The position numbers and the translations under genes were made by a program. A stretch of 64,000 nucleotides of DNA from Forficula auricularia (Eukaryota; Arthropoda; Insecta; Dermaptera; Forficulidae): positions 16,499,397 through 16,563,396 of the forward strand of contig JALMQS010000225.1 in NCBI GenBank assembly GCA_024734495.1, given 5' to 3'. Each line of letters opens with the position of its first letter. Position 1 is the stretch's first letter. The notes beneath the pieces were generated by a model that saw nothing but the letters and a program-made list of their open reading frames with translations, searched no databases and was not told the origin of the DNA. Below, piece after piece: positions 9,735 through 22,207 of the stretch.

Positions 9735-9870
9735 AAAAACAAAAAATAAATATTATGTACAATAACTATATTTCACAAGCCAGCTCAAAACAACCGAATA
9801 TTGAGTTGAATTTTGTCCCAAAATCGATTCCTATTATTATTTTTTTTAAGAAGGCCTCGTTTTAACATAA
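9735..9870 (+). repeat. Direct repeat flanking an ACCGACTTC element (left copy)
   Basis: About 130 bp, including attatgtacaataactatat and ttttgtcccaaaatcgatt, repeated in the same orientation at about 10985-11120. The two copies flank the fold-back element at 9896-10985 with roughly nine matches in ten by eye. This could be an element terminus or an old duplication. Confidence 0.65.
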
Positions 9871-9895
9871 TAATAATTTTTATAAAAAGAAAAGA

Positions 9896-10985
9896 AAAAC
9901 CGACTTCCAAAAAATTAAATGCAACAAATAAAATAATAAGAACTCAAAAATAAAATAAAATCCACTAAAAGGTATGAAATAATTATCTAATTTAGTTACA
10001 ACTAAACGACGAAATTATTAACATAAAATCACTTTTTGAAGTCGGTGTGCAAACATATGAACATATGAATTTTATGAATCGCACTCAGACGGATCTTACT
10101 TAGTACGTTTGGCGCGTATAGCTCACGTATCATATGGTTTGCTTAGCACCGACTTCAAAAAGTGATTTCATTTTAATATTTCGACGTTTAGATTGTAACT
10201 AAATAGATAATTATTTTATACCTTTTAGTGCATTTTATTTTATTTTTGAGTTCTTATTATTTTATTTGTTGCATTTAATTTTTTTGAAGTCGGTTTTATT
10301 TTATTTTATAAAAATTATTTTTGTTTTTATCTTTTTAGTGATATTATTAATAGTGACTTAATATAATACCTTGCATGCATCTCGTAAGAGAAAGCGTCGG
10401 GCAAAATGAATCAGAAAATGATAATAAAATTCAATTCATAAATATAGGAATTCTCTCGAAACGTTTGCGGGTTTTAAATGAGATGTTTTAAGATTGTTTT
10501 TTATAAAAGAATTTTATTTATTATACATAATTTCGATTATTTGCTCATAAGAATTGGAGATTTACGTTATTTCGTCATTGATCATATCATCAGAACTTGA
10601 CCAAATTAATATGGGACCACCCTAAAGTACCCCCTTTCCAATAAAAAAAGAATCATCGAAATCGGTCCACTTGGCAAAATGTTCTCGCTGAACATACATA
10701 AAATAAATAAATAAATAAATAGTTAGGTATCCTGACTATCTTGGAGCTATACTGATCCAAACGCAGAAAGAATCATTAAAATCGGTTCATAAACAAAGAA
10801 GTTATACCTGAACAAACATAACAAAAAAGGTCCATTACCAATGAAATTTATATGGTACCAATCGGAAACTATACTGAACCCAATGCAAAAATATCATCAA
10901 AATCGGTTGGCGAAGAAATCAGGTAACATAGACACAAAAAATTCAGTCGAAATGATAACTTCATCCTTTTTTGAAGTCGGTTAAA
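9896..10985 (-). mobile_element. ACCGACTTC fold-back element, copy 1
   Basis: Two arms of about 170 bp (9898-10065 and 10140-10297) are inverted repeats, each bounded by accgacttc/gaagtcggt. They enclose a loop of about 75 bp (tgaatcgcactcagacgga...). A further unique arm of about 690 bp continues to 10985 and also ends in gaagtcggtt. The unique arm, read on the minus strand, contains the recurrent aaccgatttNgatg boxes. No transposase is present. Superfamily unknown; neither Helitron CTRR ends nor a clear TSD was seen. Confidence 0.7.
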
Positions 10986-11120
10986 AAACAAAACTAAATA
11001 TTATGTACAATAACTATATTTCACAGGCCAGCTTAAAACAACAGAATATTGAGTTAAATTTTGTCCCAAAATCGATTGTTGTTGTTGTTGTTTTTTTTAA
11101 GAAGTGGTTCTAACAAAATG
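10985..11120 (+). repeat. Direct repeat flanking an ACCGACTTC element (right copy)
   Basis: Right-hand partner of 9735-9870. It differs by scattered substitutions and by a (ttg)n tract in place of a (tta)n tract near 11080. Confidence 0.65.
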
Positions 11121-11154
11121 AATAATTATTATTGACCGAGAGCTACTGACCATT

Positions 11155-11850
11155 TTGGAAGATGATTTCAAAACCCAAATAAGTTCAATACTGTAGTGTG
11201 ATCGCACACACCCCGAAAGCCAAATTCTTACTCGCCAGATCGAGTCGTTTTTAGGGTTAATCAACTTCTGAAGATGCCAAAAAATACCGTAAAATCGCCT
11301 CATTGATTACATATAACTCCTAAAATGTTTACCTTACGGCGAATTCCATTAGAAGCAAAATTGTAGAGCATGTAATTTTAGACATTTTTGTTTAAAAATA
11401 ATTTTAAAATAACCACCCAAAATGGGGGGGGGGCGTCAAAAATCAAAATTCTAGCCCTTTCGACCAAACTCAACCAAATTTCGTATACATATTCTGTGGA
11501 CCCCCAGAAGGCTAGAAATGCAAAAACTAAATACACAAAATATGGGGGTGGGGGTTCAATAATGAAGGGCCTAGATTTTCATTTTTTGACCCTCCACCCA
11601 TTTTGGGTGGTAATTTTCAAATTGTTTTTAAACAAAAATGTCAAAAATTACATCCTCTACAATTTTGCCCATAATGGAATTTGCCGTAGAGTAAACAGTT
11701 TAGGAGTTATATGTAATCAATGAGGTGATTTTACGCTATTTTTTGACTTCTTCAGGGGTCGATTACCCCTAAAATTAAGACGATTTAGCAAGTAAGAATT
11801 TGACTTTCGGGGTGTTGGTGCGATCACATTATAGTATGGGATATGTTATT
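11155..11850. repeat. Fold-back repeat with G-rich minisatellite core
   Basis: Arms of about 240-270 bp (11155-11430 and 11590-11850) are inverted copies: cacaccccgaaagcc and catataactcctaaa recur reversed on the right. The centre holds one to two units of the minisatellite that contains caaccaaatttcgtatacat and a G-tract. Part of the right arm is also recognisable at 26540-26640. The open frame over 11388-11723 lies across the repeat and has no recognisable domain. Confidence 0.65.
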
Positions 11851-12105
11851 TTGACTCTAAAATCAACTTCCAGACTTAGACTATTAGAGAATTTCTGCAT
11901 AAAACGAGGAAAATAGATTGTAAAAATTCAGAATTTTAGGCTCGGTTTCAAACAAAATCTAATCAGCTCTTGTGATATTCACAGTAGTTTTTGAGCTAGA
12001 GATTGAACCCAACCTTTGGTAACGTATTAACAGCCATTTTGATACAAAAATTAATGACTAGTAAAATATCATTTTTTCGATGTCCACTAATTAGGGCTTT
12101 TTACT

Positions 12106-12805
12106 TTACCATACAGGGTATGGGCAGGTATTGTTAATCGTGCATGAAAAAGTGATTTTTTCCTTCTTTTTTTCGAAATATCTCAAAAACGGGAGAAACT
12201 ATTTTGATTAAAAAAATTCAGTAAAACCATAGCATTTCTGTCCACAAAAAGCCCTAATAAGTGAACATGAGATAATAATTGTTTTGTCGAAATGTCTGTT
12301 AGTTAGTCTGTGCGTTACCAAATTTTTGTGGACGAGCTAGCTCAAAAACTAGTGTGAATATCAAAACCAAATTTCACACGTAGTTTTGGCCCATTGAGAT
12401 TAAGAGCTGATTAGATTTTGGTGCATATCGACCCAAAATTAAGGGGGTGGAGGGGGGGTAAAAATTTAAAAATCTAAGCCATTTTGAGCAAACTCAACCA
12501 AATTTTGTATAGATAATCAGTGGAACCCCAGAAGTCTAAAAATGCAAAAACTAACCCCCTCCCTCTACATGATTATAAATAATTTTATTAAATATTAAAT
12601 ATAAGTGAGGGGCCAGGTTGTATGGTAAAGTCAAGTGGATGGCCACATCAGAACACGTCAGCTTATTTTTAGACCTAAATGTCTAGTTTTGCCCAATTTT
12701 TTTAATCAATATAGTTTCAGCCGTTTTTGAGAAATTTCGAAAAAACTTAAGCAAAAATAACACTTTTTCATACACGATTACAATACTTGACACACCATGT
12801 ATGGT
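12106..12805. mobile_element. TTTACTTTACC fold-back element
   Basis: The left terminus (tttactttaccatacagggt...) and following 110 bp are repeated inverted at about 12690-12805 (ending atgtatggtaaa). Inside are cagtctgtgcgttacc-type sequence, gacgagctagctcaaaaact, a G-tract and one minisatellite unit. Other pieces of the family are at 4872, 13290, 14600, 18171, 20814 and 47571. Non-coding. Confidence 0.65.
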
Positions 12806-13280
12806 AAATTAAAAATTTGCAGAGCTCAGTCTTGGAAAAAGTTTTCCTTTTTCTTCCAATTTATATATATATTTTTAAAGAATATAAGTATAATTTTTGA
12901 ATATTGAAATCTCAAAAATGAATAATAAATGTTTCGTCGTTTAATAAAGCATATATTTTTCTTATACTTAGACATGCTGTATTTTGCCATTATACGAGTA
13001 TTACAAAGAGATTTCCGCTTTGTTTGTAGATTTATAATTTTTTTTATCTCTTCTGTTTGCAATTCAGGCTATGTTTGTTCATTTAGGTTTATACAGTAGG
13101 TTTATACCTAAATAGAATATCATTTTTAAAGATCATATTTCATTGGCTTCAGGTTCCAAATAATCCGACATTATTTTTAATTAACTGTTAAATGGGATTT
13201 GGGCTATTAATTACAACAACGACGATAAACAAAATGGCTTCTGGAAAAAAAAGGATAAATGGCCTATGACTTAGGAATCT
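12806..13280. other. AT-rich stretch without recognised features
   Basis: No gene is recognised. A minus-strand open frame of 78 codons here has no recognisable composition or motif. Confidence 0.35.
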
Positions 13281-13289
13281 TCATTTTTT

Positions 13290-13400
13290 ACTTTACCATA
13301 CAGGGTATGGTCAAGTATTGTAATCGTGCATGAAAAAGGTGGTTTTTTTCCTTCTTTTTTCGAAATATCTCAAAAACGGCTGAAACTATTTCGATTAAAA
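13290..13400 (+). repeat. TTTACTTTACC-family terminal fragment
   Basis: Terminal 110 bp only (tttactttaccatacagggtatgg shown in part), joined directly to an ACCGACTTC arm at about 13402. Confidence 0.6.
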
Positions 13401-13401
13401 C

Positions 13402-13858
13402 ATCAAAAAGTAATTTCATGTTAATATTTCGTTGTTTAGTTGTAACTAAATAAGATAATAATTATTTTATACCTTTGTATTTTATTTGTTGCATTTAATT
13501 TTTTGAAGTCGGTTTTTATTTTTTCTTAAAAATTATTTTTATTTTTCTCTTTTTAGTGATATTATTAATAGTGATCATATCATCAGAACTTGACCAAATT
13601 AATATGGCACCATCCCTAAGATACCCCCTTTCCAATAAAAGAATCATCGAAATCAGTTCATAAACAAAGAAGTTAGGCCTAAACAAACCTAACAAAAAAG
13701 GTCTAATACCTATGAAAAAAATGGGACCAATCGGAAGAAAGACTGAACCCAATGCAAATTTTTTTCAAAATCGGTTCACAATTGGCGGAGATATCAGATA
13801 ACATAGGCAAAAAAATTCAGTCGAATAGATATACTCCTCCTTTTGTGAAGTCGGTTAA
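13402..13858 (-). repeat. ACCGACTTC element fragment, copy 2
   Basis: One inner arm (aaaaagtaatttcatg ... gaagtcgg at 13505) followed by the unique outer arm to gaagtcggtt near 13856; loop and second inner arm are missing. An open frame here (IGPIFFIGIRPFLLG-like) recurs in other copies and is a by-product of the repeat. Confidence 0.65.
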
Positions 13859-14131
13859 AAAGAGGCTTAATTATAAATGAAAAAATTAAAAATGTAATAC
13901 CTTTAAATGTATTTTACTCGCGGATGTCTGAGTCTGAGTAATTATAGATATAAAACATTAGCGAATACCTATGATAGGAAGGTAGGTAATACATTTGAGT
14001 GAAGGGCGGATCAAATAAAGACCCAACTTTGTGTAATACGTTCCATGGTGCAACGGAGATGGCCAGAAACAGACCACTCTGACAGGCTGCAATTAAGAAG
14101 ACTAGGGTTCTTAGAATATGGAAGAAATGAA

Positions 14132-14600
14132 GAATGAAGGCATACTAGAGCATTTTTGGGCGGCGATTTTTTGCATTTTTAGACTTCTGGGGGCTCACTG
14201 ATTATGTATACAAAATTTGATTGAGTTTACTCAAATGGCCTAGATTTTTAAAATATCAGAAAATACAGTACTGTACTAATATGTAAGTAATGTTTGCTTG
14301 AGAATACAACAGAGAATAAACTGTCCAATAAACAAAGAAAAAGTACGAATGAAGGCATACTAGAGCCTTTTTGGGCGGCGAGTTTTTGCATTTTTAGACT
14401 TCTGGAGGCTCACTGATTATGTATACAAAATTTGATTGAGTTTACTCAAATGGCCTAGATTTTTAAAATATCAGAAAATACAGTACTGTACTAATATGTA
14501 AGTAATGTTTGCTTGAGAATACAACAGAGAATAAACTGTCCAATAAACAAAGAAAAAGTACGAATGAAGGCATACTAGAGCCTTTTTGGGTGGCGATTTT
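14132..14600 (+). repeat. 215-bp tandem duplication, about 2.2 units
   Basis: The string gaatgaaggcatactagag starts at 14132, 14347 and 14562. The first two units are nearly identical, with only one or two substitutions seen, so the duplication is recent or was homogenised. Each unit contains one G-rich-family minisatellite segment and a segment with acagtactgtactaata. Confidence 0.85.
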
Positions 14601-15190
14601 TTGCATTTTTAGACTTCTGGGGGCTCACTGATTATGTATACAAAATTTTGATTGAGTTTACTTAAATGGCCTAGATTTTTAATTTTTAACACCCCTTACA
14701 CCCCCACCCCCTTAATTTTGGATCGATATGCACCAAAATCTAATCCGCTCTTAATCTCAATGGACCAAAACTACGTGTGACATTTGGTTTTGATATTCAC
14801 ACTAGTTTTTGAGCTAGCTCGTTCACAAAAATTTGGTAACGCACCGACTAACAGACATTTTGACAAAACATTTTTTTTTTTTTTTTAATTTATTTATAGT
14901 CATCGGGAACAAAGCCCATTTAGACAGCACATCAGTAAAGTGTTAGTAGGGTTAGTGAGGGATCCGAGTTTTAGCCTGAAGAAATTTTATATGCCAGGCT
15001 CTAACCCCGGCCACCCGCTTGACATCGTCATCGACGATGCTGAAGTGGAGCCGGCCCCTTAGCTAGCTCGGCCAATCCGACTCCCCGACAAAATAATTAT
15101 TATCTCATAAAATATAATTTTTAGATGTTCACTTATTAGAGTTTATTTGTAGATCAAAATGCCATGGTTTCGCTCAATTTTTTTTATTCA
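14601..15190 (-). repeat. TTTACTTTACC-family fragment, split by a SINE
   Basis: Reverse-orientation copy: minisatellite unit, ttggatcgatatgcacc, gagctagctcgttcac, cagacattttgacaaaac. It is interrupted by a SINE at 14869 and continues from 15087 to about 15190. Confidence 0.6.
14869..15086 (-). mobile_element. tRNA-derived SINE
   Basis: On the minus strand it starts gggg agtcggattggccgagc, with an A-box-like TTGGCCGAGCTAGCTAAG and a B-box-like GGTTAGAGCC (consensus C changed to A), and ends in a poly(A) run (the T-tract at 14871-14886). It is flanked by direct repeats gacaaaa (14862-14868 and 15087-15093) that fall inside the interrupted repeat. The head resembles a class II (Leu/Ser-type) tRNA by its GGCCGAG D-arm. 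Probably inactive because of the B-box change. Confidence 0.75.
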
Positions 15191-15216
15191 TAACTAGTGA
15201 TTGAAAGTATCGCGCC

Positions 15217-15930
15217 TTTTTAACCGACTTCAAAAAAGTAGGAGGTTCTCTATTCGACTGATTTTTTTTTTTTTTTTTTTTGTGCCTATGTTACCTCATA
15301 TCTCCGCCAATTGTGAACCGATTTTGAAAAAAAAATTTGAATTGTGTCCAGTCTACCTACCGATTGGTCCCATTTTTTTTATAGGTATTAGACCTTTTTT
15401 GTTAGGTTTGTTCAGGACTAACTTCTTTGTTAATGAACCGATTTCGATTATTCTTTTTTTATTGGAAAGGGGTATCTTAGGGATGGTGCAATATTAATTT
15501 GGTCAAGTTATGATGATATGATCACTATTAATAACATCACTAAAAAGAGAAAAATAAAAATTTTTAAGAAAAAAATAAAACCGGCTTCAAAAATTAAATG
15601 CACCAAATAAAATACACTAAAAGGTATAAAATAATTATTATATTATTTAGTTACAACTAAACTACGAAATATTAACATGAAATTACTTTTTTAAGTCGGT
15701 GCCAAACAGATACCTTTTATGAATCGCACTCCACGGATCTTACTTAGTACGTTTGGCGGCTACGCTCGCTTATAGGTATAGTTTGTTTGGCACCGACTTC
15801 AAAAAGTAATTTCATGTTAATATTTCGTCGTTTAGTTGTAACTAAATAAGATAATAATTATTTTATACCTTTTAGTGTATTTTATTTGTTGCATTTAAAT
15901 TTTTGAAGTCGGTTTTATTTTTTCTTAAAA
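15217..15930 (+). mobile_element. ACCGACTTC fold-back element, copy 3
   Basis: The unique outer arm starts aaccgacttcaaaaaagtag (15220). Inner arms lie at about 15580-15710 and 15800-15920, and the loop between them reads tgaatcgcactccacgga then ggcggctacgctcgc. Loop orientation is opposite, relative to the outer arm, to copies 1, 5, 8 and 10. Confidence 0.7.
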
Positions 15931-16640
15931 TTTTTTTGGTTATAAGGGTTGTAAAATTAGTGCCAATTTTGAACAACTACCATTCTCATTAATGATCTGG
16001 ATTAGAAGAACGATATGTTGATTGAAGTATTATATTAAAATATGATTGTTTTATAAAGTGTATTTAGAAAGTAATTTGCTTTTCCAAATAATTTTAATAA
16101 TTATAACTTAAATAACGAGAAGTTAATTAGCAATAAAGTTGACAAAATTCATTTCTGGCAATTTATATGTATAAAGGGTTAAGTTTAGATTAGGAGAGTG
16201 AGGGGGAGAATAAATGGGTGGGGGGGAGAAACAAGTTGAGCAAACCGAGTGAGGGGTGGAGGGGAGGGGGCAAATGTCTTTGTATTGGTTAAACAAAGAA
16301 AGAAAGAAAGAATGGAGGAATGAAGGAGGAGGAGACGATAATTCAGAGAGAGTCCTCGGTTCGATGACGGGAAACAAGACACAGGCAAAAAGCCACCGGG
16401 CACCGACGGGTTCCGAATATACGAGCAGCCTTCTTGGCCTTCTTGCTGATCCAAGAAAAAACAGAAAAAAAAAAACTACGTTTTATATATGGCCAGTGGT
16501 CAGATGAGACCATTCGGCTACTGCACTGCGGAATTTACCTACCCGACAAACAATCACTGCGACACACGGTTGTATTTTTTCCGGAAGAATTTAGAAGCTC
16601 TTGCTAATTGGTATAATTGAGTTAAGGAGGTCCTTCCGCC
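15931..16640. other. Unassigned sequence with GA-rich patch
   Basis: No gene recognised. Around 16190-16330 the plus strand is strongly purine-rich (aaagaaagaaagaaagaatg), and 16340-16460 is GC-richer without family resemblance; it may be unique host DNA. Open frames here follow base composition only. Confidence 0.35.
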
Positions 16641-16647
16641 GCCAATC

Positions 16648-18045
16648 TATATAATAAAAATGAATTTCTGTTTCTTTGTAAGCGCAGATCTCTCAAATGC
16701 CTGGACCGATTTGGCTAATTTTTTTTTAATGTTCGTAATAGTCCAATTCAGGTTAATACGTAAAAAAAAAATTGGAAAAGTTGCCCGGAAAATTGGAAAA
16801 ATCAGGAAAAACTAAAAAAAAATCAGGTTAGCCAACATAGCTTGCCAGACAATAAAAGAACTAAACGAGCAAAAAAACAAGTGTTGGCGGCCCTGTTTGT
16901 AAGATTTTTGAGTGTCATTCATTCTCAATAGTTCTAACCACATTATCGTTGAAGAAGAATTTAATAATGCAACAAAGATTTAAAAAATCTATCTATTTTT
17001 TTAAAGTACATTTAAAAACAAAAATCAAAAAAATAAACTGCAACGGATCGTTGCTAAACTTTATCCAAATTGATTTGAGATATTAATATGTTTATTTCTT
17101 TATTATTAATCAGATATCACTTGCAATTTGCAGTTCATGTTGACTTTAATTCAAAAATAATGATCGATTCTCATTTAACAGTCGAGGAACAACCATTCTA
17201 CATTCGATTTTTGAACGTTTTATTGGTAGTCATTGGTGAAGACATGGAGGAATCGACTTAATATCAAAAATAGCAATCGATTCTCATCTAATACTTGAGG
17301 AATAAGAATTCTACATTAGATTTTTGGCCCTTCGATAATTATTGGTAACCATTGCTGAAGACATGGAGGAATCGACTTAAAATCAAAAATAACGATCGAT
17401 TCTTATCTAATACTAGAGGAATAACCTTATTGCATTCCATTTTTGATGTTTTGACTATTAATGGCAAGCTCTACTGAAAACGTGGAAGAATCGACTTAAA
17501 ATCAAAAAGACTAAAATTTCTTTTATGATAAACAACACAAGCTTGAGAATAAGAGAATTTTTTATAAAAAGATTGTATATACTTTTGTGTCTAGCAAAAT
17601 GAATAATAATTGTAATTTTCACGTCTTCTTTTTCTATAAGCTTGAGTTGTTTGCCATAAAAGAATTTAGTCTTTTTGATTTTAAGTCGATTCTTTCACGT
17701 TTTCAGTAGAGGTTGCCATTAATAGTCAAAACATCAAAAATGGAATGCAATAAGGTTATTCCTCTAGTAGTAGATAAGAATCGATCGTTATTTTTGATTT
17801 TAAGTCGATTCCAACATGTCTTCAACAATGGTTACCAATAATAACCGTAACGTCAAAAATCCAATGTACAATGGTTATTCCTCGACTATTAAATGAGAAT
17901 CGATCATTATTTTTGAATTAAAGTCAACATGAACTGCAAATCACAAGTGATATCTGATTAATAAAAAAGGAATAAACATATTAATATTTCAAATGAATTT
18001 GGATAAAGTTTAGCAACGATCCGTTGCAGTTTATTTTAAATGTAA
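16648..18045. repeat. Palindromic 119-bp-unit satellite element, copy A
   Basis: It begins ctatataataaaaatgaat and a box ctggaccgatttggctaat (16700). At 17032 a hairpin-forming string gcaacggatcgttgc opens an arm of three to four 119-bp-type units (marker gaagacatggaggaatcgac). The arm is repeated inverted from about 17630 to 18038, closing with gcaacgatccgttgc. The centre near 17545-17630 is unpaired. Confidence 0.7.
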
Positions 18046-18170
18046 ACATTTTCTCAGAGTCTTGTGGAAAACTAAGATTTTGACACTTTCTCTTGAATTA
18101 TACTGCTAGTAGTTGATTAGATAAAGTTACAAAAAACTAAAAATTAGCTTTTGAAACATGCAGGTTTCTT

Positions 18171-18830
18171 TTTTACTTTACCAAACAGGGTATGGTCAAG
18201 TAATGTATTCGTGTATGAAAAAAGTGTTGTTTTTTTGCTTCTTTTTTTCAAAATATCTAAAAATCGGCTGAAACTATTTTGATTAAAAAAATTGCGAGAA
18301 ACCATGGCATTTAGGTCTACAAAAAAAGCCCTAATAAGTGAACATCGAAAAAATTATATTTTTCCAGATAATAATTGTTTTGACAAAATTGATTTTAGTC
18401 TGTTATTCTGTTAGTCTGTGCGTTACCAAATTTTTATGGTCGAGCTAGCTCAAAAACTAGTTTGAATATCAAAACCAAATTTCACACGTAGTTTTGGTCC
18501 ATTGAGATTAAGACCTGATTAAACTTTGTTGCATATCGACCTAAAATTTAGGGGGGGAGGGGGGGTAAAAAAATTGAAAATCTAGGCCTTTTGAGCAAAC
18601 TCAACCAAATTTTGTATACATAATCAGTGGACCCCAAGAAGTATAAAAATGCAAAAACTAACAGCCCAAAATGGGGGGGGAGTGTAGGGTCAAAAAATGA
18701 AAATCTTTTCCCTTGTACCATACTCAACCAAATTTTGTATACATAATCCGTGGCCCTCCAAAAGTCTAAAAATACACAAACTTACCGCCTAAAATGGGGG
18801 GGGGGGCTGCTGTAGGGTCAGAAATGTTAA
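18171..18830 (+). repeat. TTTACTTTACC-family fragment with two minisatellite units
   Basis: It starts ttttactttaccaaacaggg, continues through the aaaacaattgattttagtctg and gagctagctcaaaaact segments, then two G-rich units with caaattttgtatacataat at about 18610 and 18735. Confidence 0.65.
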
Positions 18831-18878
18831 ATCGAGATCTATATCTATATTCCAATAAATTAATATATCTATCTATAT

Positions 18879-19520
18879 AATAAAAATCAATTTCTTTTTC
18901 TTTGTAAGCGCAGATCTCTAAAATGCCTGGACCGATTTGGCTAATTTTTTTTTTAAATGTTCGTAATAGTCCAATTCAGGTTAATACGTAAAAATTGGAA
19001 AAGTTGCCCGAGAAATTGGAAAATTTAGGAAAAACTAAAAAAAATTCAGGTTACCCAACATAGCTTTCCAGACAATAAAAGAACTAATCGAGCAAAAAAA
19101 ACAAGTGTTGGCAGCCCTGTTTGTAAGATTTTTGAGTGTCATTCATTCACAACAGCTCTAACCACATTATCGTTGAAGAAGAATTTAATAATGCAACACA
19201 GATTTAAAAAACTATTTATTTTTTTAAAGTACATTTAAAAACAAAAATTAAAAAAATAAACTGCAACGGATCGTTGCTAATCTTTATCCAAATTCATTTG
19301 AAATATTAATATGTTTATTCCTTTATTATTAATCAGATATCACTTGCAATTTGCAGTTCATGTTGACTTTAATTCAAAAATAATGAAATATTCTCATTTA
19401 ACAGTCGAGGAATTACCATTCTACTTTCGATTTTTGACTTTTCGGTTTTTATTGGGTGCCATTGGTGAAGACATGGAGGAATCGACGCGTGCCTTGAAGC
19501 TATTGTTTAATAAAAAATAT
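18879..19520 (+). repeat. 119-bp-unit satellite element, copy B (one arm)
   Basis: Same order as 16648 onward (ctatataataaaaatcaat, ctggaccgatttggcta, gcaacggatcgttgc), but it ends after a single unit near 19490. The open frame at 19311-19523 lies across this repeat. Confidence 0.7.
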
Positions 19521-20813
19521 TAGATTATAACTATAACTTTATTTTATATAGTATTGGACATTATATTTACAATTTTGATAATGTAGAAAGAGAAAAAAAT
19601 TAAAATAATAATAATTAGATATAGTCTTATAATTATTACAAGATAGAATTAGTTAAATGGTTATAAAGAACGGAATTACAATAATCAAATAGTCTTACAA
19701 TTATTTCAAGTTATTTTTACAAGAGTTAATTAAATATGAATATTATTAATATTTAAGAATTTGAAAATATTAAAATAAATATCACTATCACATATGTTCA
19801 ATAAATAGTTTAAATTGAGAGGGCGAGGAAAATTCTTCTCGACGAGATGAGGGAGAGGAGGAAGGAAGATTAACCAATCGACTTGATTGGGGAATAATGG
19901 AATTGAAATAATTATCGGAAAAGAGGTTTTTTTTATCTAATTAGATTTTTCCTCTTATTAAAAACAAGGACTAAAGATAAATAAGGACACTCGATGGTGG
20001 AGAAGTTATCTCCGGAATCGAAGCTAAAAATACAATGTATACATTAATTAATGTAAAATAATTGGTTTAATAAAATTTATAAAAAAAAAAAAAAAAATTC
20101 TTCTCAATCATCCACTCCTCAAAACCATTATTAATACTATTTGTTTATTTATTCATTTTTTTACTTGACTCTAAATTGTTAAGCTTTCATGTTTATAATT
20201 TAATACATATATATATATAAATTTTTTAAACAAATATAAATTTCATTTTTGACAGAGGCACGGAAAAAGGATATTTCATTTTGTTTTATGAGGAAGAGAG
20301 TGAAAAGTGTAGCTGGGGGGGGGGGGGGGGCGGCATGTTTTCATATGCAAATAATACGCGTTGATCTCTATTGTGCTTCCTCATGTTTCCTCCCCACGTA
20401 TTTATTATTATTATTGTTAGTATTATTTTGTTTATAGAAAATGGAAAGACGTGAGTGTTTGTTTGGGTGGACGTGGGTACCTTGGGTAGACCGCCTGCTT
20501 ACCTGGCAGACAGAGGAAGTGACTCTGATGAGTCAGCTCTTCAATAAGTAAACGGGTCTGTCTGTCTGTCTGTCTGTCTCTCTACCTATAGATTGTATTT
20601 GTCTCCTTTGTTTCTGTGTGTGTCTGCTCCTACCTCTCAGATCAGATTGGATCCCTCAAGGTTGCCAGCTATGGTACAATCAATTATATCAATCTTTTTT
20701 TTTATGATCTCACTTATTAAAATTCAAACATGTTATTATTTACTTTTTGCTAGTATAAAATACCATCTGTTAATAAACGATAAATGATAGGGCCAGAGTG
20801 GGTTATTTTTTCA
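19521..20813. other. Mostly unassigned; PLE-like fragment at 19925-20075
   Basis: Positions about 19925-20075 are the reverse complement of about 28996-29130 (shared aacaaggactaaaga and tgtatacattaattaatg), a PLE-associated repeat. Positions 20310-20340 are a G-tract and 20560-20580 a (tctg)n microsatellite. Sequence around 20440-20560 is GC-richer and non-repetitive here. No coding region could be supported. Confidence 0.4.
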
Positions 20814-22207
20814 TCATATCGCTACACCAGAACAAGACTGGTCTAACTCAAAATAAGCTGACGTGTTCTGATGTGGCCATCCACTTGTCTTTACCATACA
20901 ACCTGGCCCCTCACTTATATTTAATATTTAATAAAATTACTTATAATCATGTAGGGGAGGGGGGTTAGTTTTTGCATTTTTAGACTTCTGGGGGCCCACG
21001 GATTATGTATACAAAATTTGGTAGAGTTTGCTCAAATGGCCCAGATTTTTAATTTTTAACCCCTTCCTCCACTCCCCTTAATTTTGGGTCGATATACATC
21101 AAAATCTAATCAGCTCTTATTAATCTCAATGGACCAAAAATACGTGTGAAATTTGGTTTCGATATTCAAACTAGTTTTTGAGCTAGCTCGTCCACAAAAA
21201 TTTGGTAACGCACAGACTAACTAACAGACAGACTAACTAACAGACATTTTGACAAAACAATTATTATCTCAAAAAATATAATTTTTTCGGTGTTGACTTA
21301 TTAGGGCTTTTTGTAGAGCAAAATGCCATGGTTTCGCTCAATTTTTTTAATCGAATTAGTTTCAGCCGTTTTTGAGATATTTCGAAAAAAGAAGGAAAAA
21401 TTTTATAACGTTACAATACAATTTTTCTATTTTTTCCCGACTTCTCTCAAATTGCTTGGCCAGTCGTGAAACCGTGCAAGAGTTGAATCATCTCAGTTGA
21501 TCTATGGGAGACCGTGCGTTTCTATTGAGCAATAGTAGATTATTGTGTGATAAATCAACAGTAAGTAACTTTTTTCATATCATTCTCTAGTGCAAAACTG
21601 AACTATTATGATAATGTCTCTATTTTGAACGGTAAATTAACTTATTTCCGTACAAAGAGAAACAAAGAGGTTGTCCTCTGCTTGATGCAAGAAACTATAG
21701 TCTCAAATAAATAAATAATATATTTACAGATATAATCATCTCGATATATATATATGTTGTGTGAATCAACAACTCTGCTACTCTCGGCAAAACAAAAACT
21801 TTTCAATTATTTCCCAGTAGATTGTTCTCTTCAAAAACGAGCCATTGTCATAATAGTTCAGTTATTGCACTAGAGAACGATATGCAAAAGTTACTTACTG
21901 TTGGTTAATCACACAATAATCCACTATTGCACAATAGAAATACACCATCTATAAAAACCCTGAAATATTTCGGTCCAAGAAAGGAACATCTTGGAGTTTT
22001 GCCCATAAAAAATAATAATGGTAAAGAGAGGTGGAAAAACCTCAAATCTATAGTGGAGTTCTATGATTGTGATGATTCGTGTAAAATTTTAACAGTCGGA
22101 TAACGCAGGCAATGGATATTAGAGGAAGGGAAAAGAAAAAGCTTTAATCGGCTTTCCTGAAAAATCGCTTTTTTTGAGTTAGACCAGTCTTGTTCTGGAG
22201 TAGCGAT
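20814..22207. mobile_element. TIR element with 35-bp ends and internal fold-back
   Basis: The left end tatcgctacaccagaacaag...gtctaactcaaaa is repeated inverted at about 22168-22207 (gagttagaccagtcttgttc then gtagcgata). Inside, a reverse TTTACTTTACC-family segment fills 20850-21410. A second inverted pair lies at about 21519-21620 and 21845-21950 (tgattatc/attgtgtgat type strings, both arms containing caacagtaagtaac). Non-coding. Confidence 0.6.

Noticed and set aside
9896..10985. ACCGACTTC elements as Helitrons
   Set aside because: No 5' TC / 3' CTRR ends with a subterminal hairpin could be placed, and no RepHel remnant is present.
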